Below are positions 1 through 6,316 of a stretch of 17,232 nt of DNA, piece by piece. Where the stretch lies: the NCBI GenBank assembly GCA_900546265.1, contig URCA01000054.1, positions 1 through 17,232 of the forward strand. The letters run 5' to 3'. Source of the stretch: an uncultured Oscillospiraceae bacterium (GTDB taxonomy: Bacteria; Bacillota; Clostridia; Oscillospirales; Acutalibacteraceae). The notes under the pieces are model-generated. The model ran no database searches. It saw only the letters and a list, made by a program, of their open reading frames with translations, and was not told the origin of the DNA. The translations under genes were made by a program, and so were the position numbers. Within the stretch, counting starts at the first letter, position 1. Each line of letters opens with the position of its first letter.

Positions 1-86
1 AATTGCCGCGCCGGTAGGCAAGGCTGGAGGTAATTGCCGCGCCGGTAGGCAAGGCTGGAGGTAATTGCCGCGCCGGTAGGCAAGGC
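1..86. repeat. 31-bp tandem repeat, 2.8 copies
   Basis: Two identical 31-bp units (1-31 and 32-62) and a third partial copy of 24 bp (63-86) run directly up to the 3' end of dnaB. Each unit starts AATTGCCGCGCC and ends GGCTGGAGGT. There are no spacers, so it is not CRISPR. Because it sits at the contig edge, the true copy number is unknown and the assembly probably stopped here. I see no other copy in the window. Confidence 0.9.
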
Positions 87-92
87 AATTAC
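61..92 (-). terminator. Hairpin overlapping the dnaB stop codon
   Basis: Arms GTAATTGCC (61-69) and GGCAATTAC (84-92) form 9 perfect base pairs. Inside lie a 2x2 internal loop (GC/AA), a 3-bp GCC/GGC stem and a 4-base loop. The dnaB stop codon (89-91) lies in one arm. There is no U-tract after the stem on the dnaB strand, so it could be a 3'-end stabilising or REP-like hairpin rather than a classic terminator. Confidence 0.5.
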
Positions 93-1447
93 GCTTCGTT
101 GCGATGCAGCTCCAGACCGCTGAACTGCGTAAACTCGCCCGACCAGGCCAGCTTGACCGTTCCCAGCTCACCGTGGCGGTTTTTCGCCACGATGACCTCG
201 GAGGTGCCGGTTTCCACCGACGTGGGATCGTCCTTTTCATTCTTATAGTATTCCTCCCGATAGAGGAACAATACTTGATCCGCGTCCTGCTCGATGGAAC
301 CGGATTCACGCAAATCGGCCAGGGCGGGCCGGTGGTTGCCCTGCTTTTCCGTGCCGCGGGACAGCTGGGCGCAGATCATAACCGGCACGTCCAGCTCCTT
401 GGCCATGATTTTCAGGCTGCGGGTGATGTCGGACACCTCTTGCACGCGGTTGTCCGTTTTTTTGGCGGACTGCATCAGCTGCAGGTAGTCCACCACCACA
501 AAGCCCAAATCCTTCATCCGCCTGAGGCGGGCCTTCATCTCGGGCACGGTGATGCTGGCGGTATCGTCCAGGTAGATGGGGGCGCTGCACAGGCTGCTGG
601 AGGCCATGGCGATCCGGCCCCATTCCTCCGGGGTCAGGTTGCCCACCCGCAGCTTTTTGCTGGATACCCGCGCTTCCGACGAAAGCAGGCGGTTGACCAT
701 CTGCTCCCGCGACATTTCCAGGTTGAAGAACGCCACCGGGCGGTTGCTCTTAACCGCCACGTTGCGGGCGATGTTCAGCGCGAAGCTGGTCTTGCCCATG
801 CCAGGGCGGGCGCCGACGATGATCATATCCGACCGGTTGAGGCCGGTGGTCAGCTCGTCGAGGGCGGCGATGCCGCTGGGAATGCCCACGAACTGATCCC
901 GGTCGCTGGAGGCCAGCTTGGAGAACATCTCGTAGTTGCTGGCCAGCACGTCCCGGATATGCTCCAGGCCGCCCCGCTGCCGTCCCTGGCGGATTTCGTA
1001 AATCTTCTGCTCCGCCGCGTCCATGAGCAGGGACGGGTCGTTGCCCGGATCCATGGCGTCGTCGATGATTTCCCGCGCGGCGTGGATGAGCGAGCGTACA
1101 TCGTGCTTTTCCCGCACGATGCGGGCATAGTTGCCGATATTGGAAATGGAGGGGACGATTTGGGCCATCTTGAACAGATAGGCCTTTCCCTCCTCGCCGG
1201 AGAAAAAGCCCTCCGATTTCAGCGATTCCAGAACGGTGACGAAATCGATGGTCTGGGATTCCATCATCTTCTGGCTCATCACCCGGTAAATGGCCTGATG
1301 CTCGGGCAGATAAAAATAATCGGGGCGCAGGATATCCGCCACCTGGTTGATGCTTTCGGGATCCATCAGAATAGCGCCCAGAACCGCCTGCTCCGCCTCC
1401 AGGCTGTAGGGCAGGTTCAGCCCGTCGTTATACGCCGTTTGAGCCAT
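89..1447 (-). CDS. dnaB: Replicative DNA helicase DnaB
   Basis: Hexameric 5'-3' helicase that unwinds DNA at the replication fork and works with primase. At 452 aa it has the usual family length. The N-terminal primase-interacting domain begins with LPYSLEAEQAVLGAIL (12-27). The RecA-like C-terminal domain has Walker A GARPGMGKT (212-220), Walker B VVVDYLQLM (317-325), and the DLRESGSIEQDAD segment (378-390). I chose ATG at 1447, giving MAQTAYN. A GTG at 1456 in the same frame adds three residues and has AGGA about 7 nt upstream, so it remains possible. It is the last gene of a minus-strand cluster, 46 bp after rplI, and its stop lies in a hairpin abutting the tandem repeat. Confidence 0.97.
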   Translation of the reverse strand: MAQTAYNDGLNLPYSLEAEQAVLGAILMDPESINQVADILRPDYFYLPEHQAIYRVMSQKMMESQTIDFVTVLESLKSEGFFSGEEGKAYLFKMAQIVPSISNIGNYARIVREKHDVRSLIHAAREIIDDAMDPGNDPSLLMDAAEQKIYEIRQGRQRGGLEHIRDVLASNYEMFSKLASSDRDQFVGIPSGIAALDELTTGLNRSDMIIVGARPGMGKTSFALNIARNVAVKSNRPVAFFNLEMSREQMVNRLLSSEARVSSKKLRVGNLTPEEWGRIAMASSSLCSAPIYLDDTASITVPEMKARLRRMKDLGFVVVDYLQLMQSAKKTDNRVQEVSDITRSLKIMAKELDVPVMICAQLSRGTEKQGNHRPALADLRESGSIEQDADQVLFLYREEYYKNEKDDPTSVETGTSEVIVAKNRHGELGTVKLAWSGEFTQFSGLELHRNEA

Positions 1448-1493
1448 CGGCCCCACATTCCTTTCCTAAACATCCCGGCAGTGATATTGGCGC

Positions 1494-1937
1494 TTAGCCT
1501 TCGCCGACCATGACCGTGATCTTAGCGCTGATGCCGGGATACAGCTTGACCTCGGCCTCGTAGCTGCCGAAGGCCTTCACGTCCGCCATGGAGATTTTCC
1601 GCTTGTCCACTTCCACCTGGAACTGGGCCTTGAGCCCCTCGGCCACCTCCTTGGTGGTGACCGAGCCGAACAGGCGGCCGGCGCTGCCCGCCTTGGCGGT
1701 CAGCTTGACCGTTTTACCCTTCAGGGCTTTGGCGGCCTCCTCGGCGTTCTGCTTTTCCATGGCCGCGTGGTGCCGGGCGGCCTCTTCTTTATTTTTCAGA
1801 TCGTTCATGGCCTGGGCGTCGGCCTCCATGGCCAGCCCCCGGGGCAGCAGGAAATTGCGGGCGTATCCGTCCGATACATTGACCAGCTGGCCCTTTTTGC
1901 CCTGGCCCTTGACGTCTTCCTTCAAAATGACTTTCAT
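1494..1937 (-). CDS. rplI: 50S ribosomal protein bL9
   Basis: Large-subunit protein bL9, 147 aa, full length for the family. The N-terminal rRNA-binding domain is canonical: MKVILKEDVKGQGKKGQ followed by VSDGYARNFLLPRGLA (about residues 22-37). A charged helical linker (about 40-75) joins it to the C-terminal domain, which contains GSAGRLFGSVTTKEVAE. The gene starts 21 bp after gdpP ends, behind an AGGAAAGG Shine-Dalgarno sequence whose spacing to the ATG is somewhat long, about 12 nt. The gdpP-rplI-dnaB order is the standard Firmicute arrangement, so these three are probably co-transcribed. Nothing is missing. Confidence 0.97.
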   Translation of the reverse strand: MKVILKEDVKGQGKKGQLVNVSDGYARNFLLPRGLAMEADAQAMNDLKNKEEAARHHAAMEKQNAEEAAKALKGKTVKLTAKAGSAGRLFGSVTTKEVAEGLKAQFQVEVDKRKISMADVKAFGSYEAEVKLYPGISAKITVMVGEG

Positions 1938-1958
1938 AAGAGCGTGTACATCCTTTCC

Positions 1959-3959
1959 TCATATGGTATCGTTCTGCTGGAGCTGGGCGGCGAGAGATCG
2001 CTCCCTGGCTTCCAGATGGCCATCGATGGCTTCCATCAGCCGCCGCTTGGCCTCTTCCATGGACGTGTGTTTCAGCAGGGCGCCGGCCATGGTCAGATGA
2101 CCGCCGCCACCCAAAGCCTCCATGACCAGCTGGACGTTGAAGTCCCCCATGGAACGGGCGGAAATATTCACGTCCTCCCCGTCCACAAACAGGGCGAAGG
2201 AGGCCTCCACCCCTTTGATGGAGAGCAGCTCGTCGGCCGCCTGGGCCGCCGCGATCCGCACCTCCGGCCCGCCTTCCTCATCGCTGGCGATGGCGGTATG
2301 GCGGTAAAGCTCCGCCCCGGCGACGATGGCGCTTTTCTTGCGGTAAGCCTCCATGCTGCCGGAGAACATCCGCTTGACCTCCACGGTGTCCGCCCCCTGC
2401 TTGCGCAGATAGGCGGCGGCCTCGAAGGTGCGCACCCCCGCCTTCATGACGAAGCTGCGGGTATCCAGCATGATGCCGGCCAGCAGGGCCTCGGCCTCCA
2501 GGCGGGTCAGGCTGCTGCCCGCCATGTACTGCACCAGCTCGGCCACCATTTCGGAGGCGGAGGAGGAATAGGGCTCGTGATAGAAAATCACGGCGTTGTC
2601 GATAAAGTCCACCATCTTGCGGTGGTGGTCGATGACCACCACGGTCTGGGCCGCCTGATACAGGGGCGGCCATTCCAGCATGTTGGGGTTATGGGTATCG
2701 GTGATAATCAGCAGGGTGCGCCGGGAGACCAGCAGCATGGCGTTGTCCGGCTCAAGAAACAAATCGCCCCGGCCGGCCTTGCCGTACCGCTCCAGCAGCT
2801 CGGGGGCCAGGGTGGTTTTCCGCTGGGTGACGACATTGGCGGGCTTGCCCATGGCGCGGACCGCGGCCGCCATGGCCACGGCGGATCCCAAGCAGTCCAA
2901 ATCCGAGTACCGGTGGCCCATGACCAGCACGTTTTCCGCCGTCTGAATCAGCTCCGAGAGGGCGGAGGCCACGACGCGGGTGCGCACCTTGGTGCGCCGC
3001 TCCACCCCTTTGGAGGCACCGCCGTAGAAATCAAAGCCGTTCTTCGTCTTGATGGCGGCCTGATCGCCGCCCCGGCCCAAGGCCATTTCCAGGGCCTGGC
3101 GGGCCATTTCCTCGCTTTCCCGCAGGGTTTCGCCCCGGCCGACGCCGATGGACAGGGTGATCCCCGCCCGCTCGCCGGTCTGGATGGTGCGCACCCTATC
3201 GAGAATGTCGAATTTCCCTTCCAGGATCCCCTGAAGGTGCCGCTGCTCGATGACCACCATATACTTATCGGTGCCGCATTTGCGCAGGATGCCGGTGGTG
3301 GATCCGATCCAGTCCTCCAGCAGGGTTTCCACCTTGCCGGACATCTGGGCCTTCTCGCTGTCCCGCACGTCCTGCATGATTTCCTCGAGGTTGTCTATGT
3401 AGACCACCATCACCGCCGGGCGGCTGGCCGCGTATTCCTCCGCCGTTTCCTTCAGGCGGGTATCGTCCAGATAATAGAGCACGTACAGCCTAGAGTCCCG
3501 CATATTCACCTGGCTGAGGCTGACGGTATAGCGCTTTTTGCCCAAGCGGACATCCAGGGCCTTCTTTTTCTGCGCGTCCTCCAGCGAACAGCCGCCGGTG
3601 ATGACAGCGGCCGGCTCACCAAAGATTTCGGATCCTTCCAGCACCTGCTCCCGGAACAGCTCGTTATACCACACGATTTCCCCGGAAGCCCCGCACACCG
3701 CCACCGGCATGGGGAAAGCGGACAGGCTGTCCTGCTCCTCCTGGCTGAGATGGCGGGCGATGCGGGAGAGATACCGGGCGGTATCGTTGCGGATGCGGCG
3801 GGTGTTGATCAGCAGGAAAACCGCCAACACCGCCAGGGCGGCCGCTTCCCCGTAAAACAGGGGGCGGTTGTAGAAGAACGTGACGCCGATGGTAACGGCC
3901 AGCAGTACGCCGGCACCGATAAGGATCGGCAGCAGCAGGCTTTTTCTTCGATTGTTCAT
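1959..3959 (-). CDS. gdpP: Membrane c-di-AMP phosphodiesterase GdpP
   Basis: Hydrolyses the second messenger cyclic di-AMP to pApA at the membrane, affecting osmolyte and wall homeostasis (family knowledge). It is 666 aa, the usual length. Two N-terminal transmembrane helices (about 8-29 and 36-52) lead into a PAS-like region (about 75-165). A degenerate GGDEF domain (about 180-310) carries GTDKYMVVI where an active cyclase would have GGDEF. The DHH domain has MGHRYSDLDCLGS (347-359, metal ligands H349, D353, D355), D421, VIDHH (442-446) and MLDT (497-500). DHHA1 follows with the GGGGHLTMAGA motif (617-627). The ATG lies behind AGGAAAGG. It lies between rnj and rplI on the same strand, 74 bp after the rnj stop. 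Confidence 0.96.
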   Translation of the reverse strand: MNNRRKSLLLPILIGAGVLLAVTIGVTFFYNRPLFYGEAAALAVLAVFLLINTRRIRNDTARYLSRIARHLSQEEQDSLSAFPMPVAVCGASGEIVWYNELFREQVLEGSEIFGEPAAVITGGCSLEDAQKKKALDVRLGKKRYTVSLSQVNMRDSRLYVLYYLDDTRLKETAEEYAASRPAVMVVYIDNLEEIMQDVRDSEKAQMSGKVETLLEDWIGSTTGILRKCGTDKYMVVIEQRHLQGILEGKFDILDRVRTIQTGERAGITLSIGVGRGETLRESEEMARQALEMALGRGGDQAAIKTKNGFDFYGGASKGVERRTKVRTRVVASALSELIQTAENVLVMGHRYSDLDCLGSAVAMAAAVRAMGKPANVVTQRKTTLAPELLERYGKAGRGDLFLEPDNAMLLVSRRTLLIITDTHNPNMLEWPPLYQAAQTVVVIDHHRKMVDFIDNAVIFYHEPYSSSASEMVAELVQYMAGSSLTRLEAEALLAGIMLDTRSFVMKAGVRTFEAAAYLRKQGADTVEVKRMFSGSMEAYRKKSAIVAGAELYRHTAIASDEEGGPEVRIAAAQAADELLSIKGVEASFALFVDGEDVNISARSMGDFNVQLVMEALGGGGHLTMAGALLKHTSMEEAKRRLMEAIDGHLEARERSLAAQLQQNDTI

Positions 3960-3999
3960 GCGCCACCCGCCTTTCCTAGATGGGGGTCCCAGCAGGGAT

Positions 4000-4025
4000 A
4001 CCCCGGCGGAAATTTCCGCCGGGGT
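4000..4025 (-). terminator. Perfect 26-bp palindrome between rnj and gdpP
   Basis: The palindrome ACCCCGGCGGAAA/TTTCCGCCGGGGT gives a 13-bp perfect inverted repeat 8 bp past the rnj stop and 40 bp before gdpP. There is no run of U after it on the minus strand (it continues ATCCC), and no room for a complete promoter before gdpP. It is therefore more likely a partial terminator or an mRNA processing/stabilising hairpin inside the operon. Confidence 0.6.
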
Positions 4026-4033
4026 TTGCCGGT

Positions 4034-5968
4034 TCAGATATCCATGATGATGGGGAGGATCATGGGACTTCTCTTGGTTTTCTGGAACAGCATACGGGAC
4101 AGTTCGTCCCGCACGCGGGTTTTCATGGTCGTCCAGTCATAGGCGTGGGTGCGCAGGCAGTCTTCCAGCACGGCCCGTGCCGCCACCCGCGCGTCGTCGA
4201 TGAGCTTTTCCGATTCCCGCACGTAAACGAAGCCGCGGGAGACGATGTCGGGGCCGGACACCACCTGGCCGGTGGATGCGTCGATGGTGGCGACCACCAC
4301 AATGAGGCCGTCCTCGGCCAGATGCTTGCGGTCGCGCAGCACAATGCTGCCCACGTCGCCGATGCCCAGGCCGTCCACCATCACCCGGCCGGCGGGGACG
4401 GCTCCGGTCACCTCCATCTTATCGGGGGTGATCTCCACCACCTTGCCGATATCGGTGATCAGGACGTTCTGGGGCGGCATGCCCATGGATTTTGCCAGAT
4501 TGGCGTGCTTATGCAGATGCTTCTGTTCGCCGTGGACGGGGATGAAGAACTTCGGGCGGGTAAGGCCGTGGATGATCTTCAGTTCCTCCTGGCAGGCGTG
4601 GCCGGAAACATGGACGTCGTACATTTTCTCATACACCACGTCGCAGCCTCGCTTCATCAGCTCATTGACCACCTTGCCCACCGTTTTCTCGTTGCCGGGA
4701 ATGGGGGTGGCGGAAATGATGATGTAATCGTCGGGGCCGACCTCCACCTTCCGATGCTCGGAATAGGCCATGCGGGTCAGGGCGGACATGGGCTCGCCCT
4801 GGCTGCCGGTGGTGATGATAGTCATTTTGTCCTTGGGATAGCGGTTGATGAGATCGATGTCGATGAGCACCCCGTCGGGCACGTGCAGATAGCCCAGCTC
4901 GGTGGCGATGGTGACGAAATTGATCATGCTGCGCCCGGAAACCGCGACTTTCCGGCCGTCCTTGACCGCCGCGTCCATAATCTGCTGGATGCGGTGCAGG
5001 TTGGAGGAGAAGGTGGCAATGATGATGCGCTTGTTCTCCGCCTTTTTGAACAGGTTGGCGAAGCTCTCCCCCACCACCCGCTCGCTGGGGGTGAAGCCGG
5101 GGCGTTCCGCGTTGGTGGAATCGGCCAGCAGGGCGAGAACCCCCTCGGTGCCCAGGGCGCCAAAGCGGGCCAGGTCGATCATGGGACCCATGATGGGGGT
5201 GCAGTCGATTTTGAAGTCGCCGGTATGCACCACGTAGCCGATGGGGGTTTTGATGCCCAGGGCCATGGCGTCCGGGATGGAGTGGTTGACCGGAATGAAT
5301 TCCACCGACACCTTGCCGAACTGGACGACGCTGCCGGGCTCCACCACGTTGAGCTTCACCTTGCCGGACAGGCCGTGCTCCTTGAGCTTGGAATCCACCA
5401 GGGCCAGGGTCAGCTTGGCGCCGTAGACAGGCAGGTTGACCTGCTTGAGCAGGTAGGGCAGGGCGCCGATATGGTCCTCGTGGCCGTGGGTGATGACCAC
5501 GCCTTTGATGCGATCCTTATTCTTCTCCACATAGGTGAAGTCGGGCAGGACGATGTCCACGCCCAGCATTTCGTCATCGGGGAACGCCATGCCGCAGTCG
5601 ATGAGGAAGGCGTCGTCCCCGTATTCGAACAGGGTGATGTTCTTGCCGATTTCGTTCAGGCCGCCCAGGAAGGTCAGGCGCACCGGGGTGGCCGAGGCCT
5701 TCTTCTGCCGGGAATTCCGGCCGCGGGCGGGCTTGGGCGCCGCCGGGGCGCCGTTGGTGTTGGGATTGGGCAGGGACAGCACCGCCTTGTCCGCGGGCTT
5801 GCCGCTGCGCGCCGCCCCTTTTGGGGGGCGCGACGCCTGGGCTTCCTGCTGCGGCGCGGCGGCCTTGGGTGCCGCCTTTGGCGCGCGGGGAGCGCGGCGG
5901 GGACCCCTCTGTTTGCTGGCCGGTTTGGTTCCGCCGGCCGGGGTCTCGTTCTTGTTTTCAGTTGACAC
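4034..5968 (-). CDS. rnj: Ribonuclease J
   Basis: Metallo-beta-lactamase/beta-CASP ribonuclease with endonuclease and 5'-3' exonuclease activity in mRNA decay and rRNA maturation. At 644 aa it is longer than the roughly 555 aa typical of RNase J. The catalytic core starts near residue 96 (VRLTFLGGLNEIGKN) and has HGHEDH (161-166), VHTGDFKID, LADSTNAERPG, FSSNLHRIQQI, TTGSQGEP, SGHACQEE and FIPVHGEQKHL motifs. Residues 1-95 are a low-complexity, basic, Ala/Pro-rich tail, probably disordered. I chose the GTG at 5966-5968 because a GGAGG lies 9 nt upstream. The reading frame stays open a further 116 codons, but that stretch has no better start and is hairpin-rich leader. Confidence 0.93.
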   Translation of the reverse strand: MSTENKNETPAGGTKPASKQRGPRRAPRAPKAAPKAAAPQQEAQASRPPKGAARSGKPADKAVLSLPNPNTNGAPAAPKPARGRNSRQKKASATPVRLTFLGGLNEIGKNITLFEYGDDAFLIDCGMAFPDDEMLGVDIVLPDFTYVEKNKDRIKGVVITHGHEDHIGALPYLLKQVNLPVYGAKLTLALVDSKLKEHGLSGKVKLNVVEPGSVVQFGKVSVEFIPVNHSIPDAMALGIKTPIGYVVHTGDFKIDCTPIMGPMIDLARFGALGTEGVLALLADSTNAERPGFTPSERVVGESFANLFKKAENKRIIIATFSSNLHRIQQIMDAAVKDGRKVAVSGRSMINFVTIATELGYLHVPDGVLIDIDLINRYPKDKMTIITTGSQGEPMSALTRMAYSEHRKVEVGPDDYIIISATPIPGNEKTVGKVVNELMKRGCDVVYEKMYDVHVSGHACQEELKIIHGLTRPKFFIPVHGEQKHLHKHANLAKSMGMPPQNVLITDIGKVVEITPDKMEVTGAVPAGRVMVDGLGIGDVGSIVLRDRKHLAEDGLIVVVATIDASTGQVVSGPDIVSRGFVYVRESEKLIDDARVAARAVLEDCLRTHAYDWTTMKTRVRDELSRMLFQKTKRSPMILPIIMDI

Positions 5969-6290
5969 GAATAATATCCTCCGTTTCGGGAGCGGCGTCT
6001 CCGCGGGGAGAGGGCGCTCCTTCTCATGATGATGCGCGGACGCTGACGTCCCTCCGCGCGGTGTTGCTTCGGCTATGGTTGCCGTGGGAATCGAAGGAGC
6101 CTCCGGGCGGCTTTGCCTGCCGCGAAGAAATCCAAAGCCCCGCGTCACGCGGGGCTGTCCGTTGCGACACGGGCGGACCCGGCCGGGGCCATACCGCCCG
6201 CGGCTTGAGGCTTTCCGCCGTGTCCGAACACATTTCCTTGGTTTGCCATCCGATCTTTCTGCCGGAAAATCCGGCCTCGTCTTATCTATA
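5969..6290 (-). promoter_or_regulatory. Long structured 5' leader of rnj
   Basis: This gene-free stretch of 322 bp follows the promoter at 6288-6316. Predicted transcript start is near 6281, giving a leader of about 313 nt. Visible hairpins in transcript order are GCCGGA-TTT-TCCGGC (6261-6275), GTGT-TCGG-ACAC (6220-6231), CGGGCGG/CCGCCCG (6170-6176 with 6194-6200), the 9-bp stem at 6136-6156, GCGGC/GCCGC (6107-6123) and GCGCGGA/TCCGCGC near the ribosome-binding site. No known riboswitch consensus could be matched by eye. A 69-codon ORF inside (6024-6233) has no convincing ribosome-binding site and looks random. Confidence 0.5.
6136..6156 (-). terminator. Terminator or attenuator hairpin in rnj leader
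   Basis: Read on the minus strand, a 9-bp stem AGCCCCGCG/CGCGGGGCT with loop TGA is followed by TTTGGATTTC. The U-tract is interrupted. It may end transcripts of the upstream nucleotidyltransferase gene (stop at 6291), or act as an attenuator about 170 nt before the rnj start codon. Confidence 0.5.
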
Positions 6291-6316
6291 TTACCGGTTT
6301 TCCCGGTTGATGTCAA
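6288..6316 (-). promoter_or_regulatory. Sigma-A promoter for rnj
   Basis: A perfect -35 TTGACA (6311-6316) and a -10 TAATAT (6288-6293, 4 of 6 matches) are separated by exactly 17 bp. The -35 lies in the last codons of the upstream gene, and its TAA stop codon (6291-6293) is part of the -10. Confidence 0.65.

Noticed and set aside
1..86. CRISPR array
   Set aside because: The 31-bp units are directly adjacent and identical, with no unique spacers.
104..1513. 469-codon plus-strand reading frame opposite dnaB
   Set aside because: Antisense shadow of a conserved gene in GC-rich DNA; composition is His/Gly/Val-rich with no family motif.
1767..4142. 791-codon plus-strand reading frame opposite gdpP and rplI
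   Set aside because: Antisense shadow; it crosses two real genes and an intergenic palindrome and has no recognisable domain.
3980..5965. 661-codon plus-strand reading frame opposite rnj
   Set aside because: Antisense shadow of rnj with low-complexity translation.
6070..6100. tRNA or tmRNA T-arm-like sequence (TTCGATTCCC) in the rnj leader
   Set aside because: No matching acceptor stem, anticodon arm or tag reading frame is present.
6160..6260. c-di-GMP-I riboswitch in the rnj leader
   Set aside because: GGCAAACC and GGAAAGCC resemble parts of the consensus, but the GACGCAAAGCC core and the required pairing are missing.
5969..6316. 116-codon N-terminal extension of rnj to the ATG at 6316
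   Set aside because: The GTG at 5968 has a good ribosome-binding site, the extension overlaps the promoter and the upstream gene, and it reads as random Arg/Pro-rich sequence.
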